Shown here in pieces: positions 1 through 11,500 of a DNA stretch of 64,000 nucleotides. How positions within the stretch are numbered: the stretch's first letter is position 1; the number at the start of each line of letters is the position of its first letter. The DNA comes from Nipponacmea schrenckii. Its lineage: Eukaryota > Mollusca > Gastropoda > Lottiidae. The notes beneath the pieces were generated by a model. The model saw nothing but the letters and a program-made list of their open reading frames with translations, was not told the origin of the DNA and did no database searches. Both the position numbers and the translations under genes were made by a program. The stretch is taken from assembly GCA_030562195.1 (NCBI GenBank), contig JAUJPP010000012.1:22961976-23025975 (forward strand). The letters are read 5' to 3'.

Positions 1-152
1 GAATCATTATTGAAAAAGTACGGAAGTTTGGTCAGCCATTGGGTCACAATTGAAATAATATCCAGAATAATAATACACTGTTTTTCTGACTCTATCCTTG
101 CTGACATCTGTCAAATCTGGAAGCCATAAAGATCGAAAACTTTAAAACATAC

Positions 153-3100
153 CTCCTTCTAAAGTCGTAGCGAACACAGCATCAGATAATGCACTTTCAT
201 CGTTTTCAGTAAAACATTTAAGTTTAAAACTATATTTAGTATTAGGTTGTAGATTCTGGACTGTACAGGAACAACTAGAACCTTTATAAACACTGTGATT
301 CCCTGAAAAAAATAGACATACAGTTACAGCAAATGCCACTGTTTTACTCACTAATGGAATCATTCAACACACTTTGTTTTTTCTATGAAAATATCCAACC
401 AGATTGGTGTATTTCCTAAATATTTCATTTCCAAAAGTAAGGTCCCTGGATCGTACCTACAGGGTGACAATATCTTCACAATAGGTTCACAATGTCTTTT
501 AAAAAAAACCTGCAATTAAATATTATGTCTACCGTGTTTCACTTTATCAAGTAAACCTTGTAATATTACCTTCATAAACTTGATACTGAACTTCGAGACC
601 ACTTTTAGGCTTGATTCCATCCCAGTAGACTCTGACTATACTGCTGTCTAAAGCTGAAAAAGAGATGAAATTTTTAAGTTAGGGTTGCAGAGTTTGTGAC
701 CTGTTTGTTGGCTTAAATTGAGGCATCCTTATAGTCAACTTTATGGGCTTCGTTATGACGTCAGACTGCCTAGGACTGAATCATGAAAACATATTTCCAA
801 AATGCCCCACACAATAGACAGAGGCTGTGCACTTTAAAGATCTCTCGACAGTTGGAAATCACAAAAAAGAGTAGGCTAATGCTGCTGTCCTGACAAAATT
901 TCTTTCAATGCACTGCATGGCAATGCCTGTCTGTATTAGCCCATAAGGTGCAGAAGAGTAGACGTAAAACTAATTTCATTTCATTTTTTTGGTACTGAAA
1001 CAAACCTTCAACATTTGGAGGATTTGGTTTATCCAGTCTTTTTAATATATCCAGAGTTATCTCCACTTCTTCTCTTAAATCAGGATTGATGTCTGGATTG
1101 GCTACTGTTGTCTGAAGAAGAAATCGTATTACGACAGTATTTCCACAGTTTATCAATAACATTATAACCGACACACTTGGTTAGCCAGTCGATTTTGCCG
1201 ACAGCTCGATCCATCACCGCTTTTTACCGACAGGTTAAGCATACGCTAGGGCCCTGAAACTTCTGATCTCCAATCTTTACTGAATAAGAAATATAATTTG
1301 ATTCATAATGGGTAACCCTACCTTTAAAACTGATATTAAAGATGGATTATCCCTGAGTTTAACACAGCCTTTAGGTTGACTTGATAATGTTCTTATAGTC
1401 CTATAATAGATAATCATGCATGGATTATATTTGTGAAGATAATGCTCATACGAGAAAGCGTCTGACCTAGTTACCAGAATCAGGACACTAACAAGATGAG
1501 TCAATTTTTGGAAAGTTTCTAATATCTTTGAATTAAGCTTTAAGTTTTTGTGAAAGAGACCTTGAGAAATATGGCAAGGTCATCACCATGGAAACGGACA
1601 AAAATGTTGAAAACTCACATGGCAGAAAACCAGCCCGTCTCGCTGTCCTCTGATTTCAATAGGTTGGATAACACGGATATCATTTCATCGATGTGAGGAT
1701 TTCTTAACAGACGTCCGTGTCCAGCACAACTTGTTGCTAGGCAACTGAGAGCAAAACAAGCATTTTTACTGGCTCCTAAATCTTGACAACTCAACATCTT
1801 GGCCAATGAGGAAATCTAAAAATAATGGGTAAAATGACAATTAGATTGACATATGATATTTAAACATAATTTTATGTATTTTCAGACACATTTGAGGGAA
1901 GTGGGGCTCAAGCATAAATACACACAGTCCACTTTATTTTAGGGTAGATCAAATAGTACTGAATACATCAAAAGATTAGCTTGTATACTGCTATTTACTA
2001 TTTATTCTACCTCAAAGCACAATAGACTGCTCCTATTATGTTTGGAAAAGTTCCAGATATACATAGATATGTGTGTATGACTGCATCTTTGCTAATTTGC
2101 ACAACTACTTCGTTCCTTTTGCTCTGTCGTGAAAATTTCTACAAACCGAACCTAACTTGGCTGGAAGTGCAGACATAAAAATAATTATTATTTGTCAAAC
2201 TTCAGTAGGGAGGCAAGCTGTTATAGGTCAGTTGTCTAAAGATTGCACATCATGAAACTCTGTTTCACAACATATTTCAGGTTCTGTTTTACGCTGAAAT
2301 ATGGTCAGTTGTTTGAAGATCACACAACATGAAACTGATGAGTAACATCATGTTTCAGGTTCTGTATAATGAAGAACACAATCTTACCATTTTATCACAT
2401 TCTGATAAAGCTAGAAGCCTTTCTCTACCGATATCCATATCACATAGTCGACCTATAGCAAACGCTGCATTCATTCCACGTCCTGAAATACGTAATCACA
2501 AAATTTTACAATTTCCAGCTAAAACAACCAGGTAAGTCAACTGAAGAATATATATACCTTTACACTCTTAATGGCCAAATAAACAAAATAAGTTATTTTT
2601 TATATTTATTTTCAATGATATTTAAATAACCACATACCTGCTTCGTCAGTGCCAAGGGAGGTAACTAGTTGAGTTAAGATATGTAATGATGAGGGATGAT
2701 CCAGTATTTTATTGCACCCTTCTTCTGATATAGATACCCTGTTAGCAAAATAAACATAGAATTTGCATTATGTAAATAACACTTTGATCATAAGCAATAG
2801 ATCACGCCATAAAATACATAAATAACTTTGTAATTTATTCAGTTTGTCACATGAGAATTGCGTTCACACACCTTTTTCAGTTCGTCACTTGATCAATTGC
2901 TTTCACAAACCTTTTTCAGTTCGTCACTTGATCAATGCATTCACACACCTTTTTCAGTTCGCGATTCACACACCTTTTTCAGTTTGTTGTGCGTTTTCAC
3001 ACACCTTATTCAGTTTGTCAAGTGATGAATTGTGTTTACACACCTTATTCAGTATGTAACATGATCTATTGTGTTTACACACCTTATTCAGTTTGTCACA

Positions 3101-3475
3101 TGATCAATTGCATTTACACACCAATAACGCTAATGAGACCAAAAATGATGTTTATCCTTACCTAGCTAGAACTAAAGCAGCGTTACTGGCAGTCCACATA
3201 TTCTCTGTATGTAATAAAGCAGTGGTGTGATCTAACATTGTATTAAAACATGATGTCGATAATATCCAGTCTCTTCCTTGTGGACTCTCTGCCTGTTGAA
3301 GCAAACAATTACAACTTAATTAAGGACTTGTTATTCTACTTTCAATTAATATAAGTATCACTCGTCCAATTATGGAATATATATTTTAATAAATGAAAAT
3401 AAGGGAGCCCATGTTTTGCAAGTTTGAACTTTGCTTTAACTATTTTTGCTTAGTAATTGATTAATCTTAATAATA

Positions 3476-3519
<44 letters not shown>

Positions 3520-4917
3520 TCTTTATTAAAGGGTATAAAATTAGGCTAGTTAGCCTGTCTCTCAATACATCTATCCCTTATATCTGTGTTTCTAATGAAT
3601 ATTCCACGTATTCAAAATGTAATTGAGCTTTTTAAAGCTTGATCAATTCAAAGAAATTATTCCATTTTTAAACTCTATATTTGTTCAGGTGACCGTGCAC
3701 TAAGTAATCAAAGAAAGACACTCAGATTTTGGGACCTGATGATGTTTCTTGACCTGGCGGAATTATGACTCAATAAAGGACCTGTGAGAAATAATAGTAT
3801 TTTTACCGATCATCAGAATATCTCTACTTTCGATTGATATAAGTATTAGCCGTTCAATTATTGAATATATATATTAATAAATGAAATTAAGGGAACCCAT
3901 GTTTAAAGTTCAAACTCACCAAAGTTCCCATCGTGCCAGCAGCATTCATTACAGATTCTGGATCATCAAACGCCAACATTCTGGTTAAGTTTGGTAATAT
4001 TTGTTCACTCTCTGACCTGCCAGAGTGAGCCAGAGCCAGAACTCTGTAACATCCCAGTTCTGACTCTGCCAGAGTGCCAATAATATATGCAGCATTGCCA
4101 GCAACTCTGAAACATCAAAAGAAAGGCGCTGTAAAGGTTGCAATGTCTAGAATTTTGTACTCTGAAAATCACTTTGTTAGAATATAGTGGGTTGACATGT
4201 TTCAGAGTAGAGCGAGTACCTCTATAATAACTTTTAAGCATGTATGAATTAAACCAAATAAATTTCATATTTTATTTCTTTACCGTACCGTACTATATGT
4301 GCTTTACACATTGAACATCGTGTAGGACACAACTTTAATGTCTGTCCAGTCTGTGGTGCAAGCCTCCCAAGACTGAGGGCACAAATAGGGTGCAGACTTA
4401 CTTTATGGCATGGACAATACCTCCACCACTGTGCCTATCCTTTTTTTTTTTTTTGCAAACTATAGCTATATTGCTTAATTTATTGATAGGCTAAATTTTA
4501 AGACATGCAATCACTGATCCATCCCGTTGAACTCGCTCCCCTCCCTTTCCCCTTGTGAAATTTACAGTGAATATTTAGGACACATGTAAAAACCCCCTGC
4601 TAAGTTTCACAGTGTTGTGTTTGCACAACATGAAGGTAAGGGGGCGAAACAGCAACAACGGTGCCAAGAAGGGATGGACAAGGGATGACATCTGACTTGT
4701 ACACGTTCTTGAGTGCTTACCTTGTTATATCTTCTCCCAACAAATGAACAAGTCCCCAGAGAAAATCCTCTGAGCCAGAATGACACAGAAAGGAACTGAT
4801 AGTTTTTTCTTTTTCTGTATGTAGGTCATCAACTAATTTTTCCAGTGCAAGGTGCGACTCATTATTTTTCCTCAGTAAATGAGGAAAATAATCAGATTTT
4901 TTCCAATTCAACCCCAT
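153..4917 (-). CDS. Armadillo-repeat plus fibronectin type III protein, 5' part of the gene
   Basis: Multi-exon minus-strand gene cut by the left window edge. Phase-consistent exons in transcript order: 4721-4917, 3920-4106, 3162-3292, 2638-2738, 2388-2482, 1619-1815, 1322-1391, 1006-1111, 570-653, 153-302, giving about 439 codons so far. The first exons encode alpha-helical repeats with the armadillo look (NAAYIIGTL, SNAALVLAR, NAAFAIGRL, NACFALSCLA). The last two visible exons encode a fibronectin-III fold (VYWDGIKPKSGLEVQYQVYEG, then LQPNTKYSFKLKCFTEN). There is no signal peptide, so a cytosolic scaffold or adaptor is likely (inference). The start is the first ATG of the first exon, facing TNNI3K. 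I do not recognise the family member, and what follows the FN3 domain lies outside the window. Introns carry a minisatellite, SINE pieces and a hAT fragment. Confidence 0.8.
785..992 (+). mobile_element. SINE fragment (3' body and tail)
   Basis: Lies in an intron of the ARM/FN3 gene. It shares the conserved body of the full-length SINE at 26472-26821: the GTGCACTTTAAAGATC-like block, the TTGGAAATC block, the 'gcactgcatggc' block and the GTAAAACT...TTTCATTTCATT tail. The tRNA-like head is missing, as in most copies in this window. Confidence 0.75.
1180..1262 (-). mobile_element. Fragment related to the hAT-like element at 46299
   Basis: Read on the minus strand, it matches the start of the 46299-47081 element: a TCGGTAAAATCGATTGG-like block preceded by a degraded GGGCCCTAGCG terminus. 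Only about 80 bases remain, and no second terminus or target duplication was found. Confidence 0.5.
1441..1497 (+). mobile_element. Fragment of dispersed repeat family C
   Basis: Contains the block GCGTCTGACCTAGTTACCAG followed by AATCAGGACAC. The same block occurs at 14270-14480, 55272-55512 and 63676-63755. Only the left end is present here. Confidence 0.6.
2840..3123. repeat. Intronic minisatellite, about 36-bp units
   Basis: Seven or so degenerate copies of a unit containing CACACACCTTTTTCAGTT(C/T)GTCA, then TGATCAATT. It lies in the ARM/FN3 intron between exons 2638-2738 and 3162-3292. It has short open frames, but these are a by-product of the repeat. Confidence 0.85.
3472..3518. repeat. 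(AAT)n microsatellite
   Basis: About 15 tandem AAT/ATA triplets in an intron of the ARM/FN3 gene. Confidence 0.9.
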
Positions 4918-5565
4918 ATTAGTCGACTAAATATTTCTACCAGGACGAGTTCTAATCATTTTCAGGACTCTTGTAAATTCAGGCACTTCAATTTTGGCAC
5001 TTTTAATTGAAACATAACTTTTTACTTTCATTTGTTTACATCGTTTCTAATGTTGGAGGCCATTACTTTACAACTCTCGTATGGCGAGACAATTCGAGAC
5101 GTTATGAGATTCAAGATGTCTGCGCCCAGTAAATGTCAAAATAGTTCGGGAAAAACTTTCTTTTCAATATAATTTCAGAACATATTCAAGTAAGATTTGA
5201 ATAATTACACAGAACAACTCAGAAATTTGCCAAGATATGGTATGAGTTAAAACATCTCACGAATTTCTGGAGCTTTTCTCTAGACATCTATGACTCAGAC
5301 TTAAAAATGCCCCCCTCTTTCTTAAATATTCAACAAAGTGCCAGATATGGTCATCTCTACCTTACCCTTCCTGTCTTCATCCGTCAATATGGTGAAGAAG
5401 AGTAGGACGTAAAACTCCATTCATGTTATTTCTACCATACCAAGTGTAATTTTGAATAGATTTTCTATAGTTACACTTTTGGTATATACCGGTAGTGATC
5501 TCTTTATATTTATAGATTATTTCATTTCAGCGCTTTTTGAAAACTTGAGATAATGAAGTTCAAAT
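4918..5565. promoter_or_regulatory. Shared head-to-head promoter region (ARM/FN3 gene and TNNI3K)
   Basis: The start codons of two divergent genes are 648 bases apart with no other gene between them, so both 5' UTRs and core promoters must lie here unless there are distant 5' exons. A truncated SINE tail occupies about 5370-5435. No clear TATA box or CpG-rich core could be singled out by eye. Confidence 0.5.
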
Positions 5566-8500
5566 ATGGGTAATTATAAATCAAGACCTACCCATTCCTG
5601 TGTTGGTAAGTACTTCAGGGCATTTTTAATTAATTCAGAAAGATTTGGCACTCAGCTTTAGTTATCACTGTGGATATAATTGTGTTCCACAATAATAGAA
5701 TTTAGATTTCAAGGAAGGAAGGGAGGGATTGATTCTCCCAGATGTACAGGTCTAGGGTGGAGAAAATACTTTATTGAGAAATTGGGATAAAGGGTCTGGA
5801 ACTGCAGGATATTTTTCTTCTGTTCTGATCTGGAATTAGAAAATATTAACACATGCATGTGTTCCGATCTGTGCAATGGGTCTTAAAAACATGAGGTTTT
5901 TACTAGGGTTGCTGCCCTTGGCAAATGGTTTAAAGCAAACTATTTCTACATAGATTTAGAAAACAATACACATTTGAATTGTATGTATTTAAACAGATGA
6001 ACTAAAGAAGAAAATCAGTGAAAGCTATGCCTTGTTCCGATCGAAAGCTATAGAAGATTTACGACCTAGAGACTCAGACTGGTCGGAATTACAACTAGCT
6101 TGTAGGTCAGTATCACGATCTCCAGGTTTGAGACCAAATAATAGATACAAAATTTTTATGGGCAGTCTGGAAAAGATAAATCTAAAGATCACCGGGTCAA
6201 CTAGAATTATAAGTAAAGATAACTTATTCAGGGTCATCAGTGTTTCACAGAAAATTTGAGTTAAGCTTTGTTTTGAATTGGTCATATTTTTGACTGGTTA
6301 TAATGAAATTGACTCAGTTTAATGAATGTGCACAAACTTGACTAAGAGACCGAGAGACAAGTAAACGCATGACTTCACTCAGTCTAATGAATGTGCACAA
6401 ACTTGATTAAGAGACCGAGAGACAAGTAAATGCATGACTTCACTTGATTCTGATTTTATTATTGTCGTCTGTTTAGTCGAGGTGATATAGTGAAAGTTAG
6501 AAGGTTGCTAGAGGAAGAAAATATCAATGAGAAAACTGATACTGGACTGAGTTTATTACACATCGTCTGTATATCAGGAGGTAGGTTCAAATAAAATGGA
6601 GTTTTACTTCCCGTCTTCTGCACTTATTAAGAAATGAACTGAATAGAGTTTTACGTCCAACTCTTCTGCAGCATCTAGGGCTAATGAGGCCAGGTAATGC
6701 TATGCTGTGTGTTCCTCTTTTCTACATTTGTTTCAAATAAAATGGAGTTTTACTTCCCGTCTTCTGCACTTATTAAGAAATGAACTGAATAGATTACTCA
6801 AAGTTTACTCTATAGCTATGAGACTAATGCTATGCGGTTCATTTCTATTTGCTATTCAAATAAAATGGAGTTTTACTTCCCGTCTTCTGCACTTATTAAG
6901 AAATGAACTGAAAAGAGTTTTACGTCCTACAATTTTGCAGCATCTATTAGGGCTAATGAGGCCAGGCAATGTCATGCTGTGTGTTCTTCATTTCTAGTTC
7001 TGTTTAGAAAGGAAATGGAGATTTTACCTCCCCTTTTCTGCTCTTTTTAGGGATAATGAAAAGTGCAATGGCTTGCTGTGTGCAATGGTAAACAAATAAT
7101 TGAACGTATTTTGACCCTAAATTTCCCTCATTGCACACTGGACGCTTGACAAATGTTAGTTTTATATTTTTTAACAGTAGGACGTGATTTGGTTGATTTG
7201 TTATTAAAGAGAGATTGTAAAATAGTTCTCAGTAAAAACCAGTTCTCACCTCTCCATTTGGCTACTTATAAGGTAAGATCATTAAGCTTGATCAACTTCA
7301 ATTTTTTCTAACTTTTTCTTATTTGAAAAAACCAACGGGACAAAACCTTGGTTCCAATTCACTAACGTTAGTAACTTTTCATTGTTTTTTTTTTTCAGGG
7401 TGACCTTGAAGTAGTAGAAGCATTATTAGCAGGTGGCGCTGATGTCAATCTCCCTGGCAACAGTGATGTCACTTCCTTCCATATTGCTGCCATGTGTGGC
7501 CATCATGAGGTAACAAACCTTTTGAAAAAGTTAATGAATAATCTATATGACTAAGTACATCACTTACTAGACCCTTGCAACCTCCATATGAGATAGAGGA
7601 AATATATGTGATTTGAATTCCCCTTGTTAGTGGTGCAAGCTGACATGAAATGAGTTTCAGTCATGTCATGCAGTGTGAAATGAGGGAAATTTTATCAGGG
7701 CTACTCTTTTTGCGATTTCTAACTGTCGAGGGATCTTAAACACACACAGCCTGTAGTACACCATGACTATTTCCAAGTCAGTTCCTCAGACGTGCATCAC
7801 TGACAACAGGAAATTGGGCTGAAATATGTGAGATAAAGGGTCTTTTTTGAAAATGGACACAAACCTTTTGAATTAGATTACTCTGAGACCTGTTATGCAG
7901 TAAGCTTTAGTCTAAGTCCTAAAATGGACAATTATGATTCACTTGTAAAGCTTAAAAATTTTCCAGATTTTTAAGCTGTTATTAGATTATGGTGGTAAAA
8001 TTAACCTAGCAGACGCTGTCAAATTCTCACCACTTCATATAGCTTGTTACTTTGGTCATGAGAAGGTACGTTGATTTGTTAAGTATAAAGAGCTGTAAAA
8101 ATGATAGCTTGTTTTGTCATTGGAGAGTTCTTTTTCAATATGGCTGCCATCGTTGAATGTGAATTTCAAACCTTGCATTTTGGAGACTCTTTTGACTCGA
8201 CTATCGATTTAAGTAACTTGCACTGGAAACATTTGAGAAATGCAACAGATTTATTAAAATAACTTTTGCAGATCGTGGAAACTCTAGTTACCAATGGTGC
8301 TGACATTAACATCAGTGGTGGAGTTGGCGATCGTCCTTTACATTTAGCTTGTGCTAAAGGAAATCTAAAGATAACTCAGTTATTGGTAGAGGGCACCACT
8401 CAGCAGAAGGCTGACGGTAAGTTTGGCAAATTTTGCTTCGAGACATTACTGCTTTTGTGATATGTAAAAGTTTGATTTGGACTTTGAAAATGTAAAATTT

Positions 8501-11500
8501 AGTATCAGATTTTTTAATTGAATTGAACAAACTAATAATTTTTTAACTAGATGTTGCTAAAGATTGTCATTGTGTGCATCCATTTTATCCAAAAAGTTCT
8601 AATTGTGAAGTTGTTGTGTTTCAGTTAATATGAAAGACGATGAAGAACATCGGCCAATACATTTCTGTTGTAAGGGAGGTAACCTAGTCATACTACATTA
8701 TTTATTAGAACATCGTGCTGATCCTCATGTCTGGAATATTTATGGAGATACTCCATTACATCTGTAAGTTATCTCCCTTGATCTCTCCATGGTAACGCTT
8801 TCGTTTGTTCCAATTCTTTCCCAAAATTAATACTGTTTTCCACCATCTTAAATTCTGCCTACCCCTAAACCTACAGACCATGGAATCTATTTTCAATTTT
8901 AGACAATAATCAGTCATGACTGGCATATACAATAATAATCAATCTGTCAATTACTGAGATTATTTCTATGTTTTACAGAGCTTGTTACAACGCTAAAACA
9001 GAAGTGGCTCGCCAGTTAGTGACCTTGACTGGTACAGAGAGCTTAGATAAAGAAAATGTCTTCAGTGAAACGCCATTACATAGGTGAGTCTACAAATTAA
9101 CGTGCAATATTGACAAAGTCGTGAATTATACTAGGGTCTTTTCTTCTAACACTGTTTCTAGGATATCCTAGGATCGCATCCTCTAACAACGTTTCTAGGA
9201 TATCCTAGGATCGTATCCTCTAACAACGTTTCTAGGATATCCTAGGATCGTATCCTCTAACAACGTTTCTAGGATATCCAAGGGTAAAATCCTCTAACAA
9301 CCTTTCTAAGATATCCTGGGGACTTTTCTTCTAACACTGTTTCGAGGATATCCTAGGTTCATATGACAATCAAAATGGCTGACATGGTTGCCCTTGACTA
9401 CAAGCTAAACAAAGTGCAATATTTTTTCCTTGCAGTGCCTGTACTAATGGTCGTAGTTTAGAATTAGTCAAATATTTACTAGAACAACCAGAAGTTGATA
9501 TCAATTATCAAGGCAAAGATGGTCACACAGGTAACTTGTTACTTTCATATTCTTAAAGCTAACCTGAACTCACAAAATTAATATTTTTCAAATATTTCTA
9601 AAGTTTTACAAATAGGAGAAGAGATTTCTTTAAGATATATTTTTAAAAACAAACAAAGCAAATTCACATAATTAAAGCTAACGTGAAGTTTCAAAAAAAT
9701 AAAAGAGTGGTGATTAATATTTCTTAAAGCTAACCTGAAGTTTGTAATGAGGATTTGGATTTTTTTAAATCTAACCTACAGACTGAATTTTTGTTTGTTT
9801 TCAGCATTACACAGTGCCTGTTATCACGGCCATTTCCGTGTGGTCCAATATCTACTAGAATCTGGCAGCGATATGAATCTAGTTGCAGCAGTCAGCGATC
9901 AAAATGGCGGCAGTGAAAAACGTGAAGAACAGACGGCTTTGATGTGGGCGTATGAAAAAGGTAGGTTGTCTTATTATAATACTCTCAAGTGTGCATTGCA
10001 GAGCATGCTCATTATTCTTTAACCAGATGCTGTTTAGCTGTTATAGTCAACTCCTAGTTAAGTTTCAATAATATGAGTCCAGTAATGATATCTGTCAAGC
10101 ATTTAGGTGAAATTCACTCTTCTGCACGTAGTGGGCTAATGGAGATTGGCAACACTATGCAGTTTGCAAAGAGGGAAATTTTGCCAGGACACTGTCGATT
10201 AGCCTACAATTTTGCAATTTCCAACAGTCGAGGGATCTTTAACGTGCATCTAAATAGTAATTGATTTGAAAGATGTCCTTGGATTTCAGGTCATGACTCC
10301 ATAGTGATATTTTTGAAGCATCATAAAAGACCCCAGGATGAATCAGCCTGTGGGGACTACAGTCAACCTGGTTCTGATGGATCTTACGTTTCTGTTCCTT
10401 CACCCATTGGTAAACTACGTAGCATGACTAGAGGTAAGTCAAATGGGCGTCGATCATGAGCTCAAGGGATGGAGAAATGTCAAAATTGTGTCCATTCTTC
10501 TTCCATTCTTAGACACAGTATCACTTTAACTGTTACTTTATGACACCAGGTAGGTTCACTGATGAATATATACTCATATCGACCATTCTTGAGAACCTAA
10601 ATTTTATGTCCATTCTAAGACGCAGTATCGCTTTAAATCTCTTTGCCCAAAATATCTGAATTTCTTTCCATCTGTTTTCAGAAAAAATTGATGTCCTTCA
10701 TCTTAGAGCCACACTTCCTCACCAGTTTCACCTTCAGTTACTAGATATCGAATGTCAAGAGGTCATAGGGTCAGGGTCGTTTGGTAAAGTTTATAAAGGA
10801 AAGTGTAAAGGGAAAATAGCGGCCATTAAAAGGTCAGTTTACCATGTGATTAATTTTGTCCATGTTTACAATTATTATTTTTCATTCTATTAGCTGTAGG
10901 ATGCAACTCTACTACCAGTGGGTGTATGTTACCTTGCCTGGTAACCTGTCATATTCTACATGATGTTTTTGGCCCCATTTGCTATAGGGTACTGCTCATG
11001 CTCACTGTATAGGCTACAATTCTTTATGGATTCTTTTGATTTTTTTAATGACTTGTATTTAAAACTACAAGTGGGTGTATGTTACCTTATCTAGCAACCT
11101 ATCATATTCTACATGTATTTGATTTGATTTCAGATATCGAGCCTGTACTATAGGAGTCAAGTCAGATGTAGATATGTTCTGTAGAGAGGTAGCCATATTG
11201 TCCAAATTAAAGAGCCCTTATGTAATAGGATTTCTGGGTGCTTGTTTGGATGACCCTAGTGTAAGTAGCCTACTTGCTATTTAATTGTTTGTTCAAGTCT
11301 TTTCTGTGAGTGCCACCCACCATTTTGTCGTCTGCTGTCATTGTTCGGTAGATTTGATTCTGGAGGAACAAGTTTACAGGTTAGAATTTGAACGTATTAA
11401 AGTGTGGAATTTTATATATTGAGTATATTATAGTTGCGTAAGAAATTTAGTGGGACAGGGTCAAAATTTTGATTTTAAAAATTAATATGGACGGCTGACA

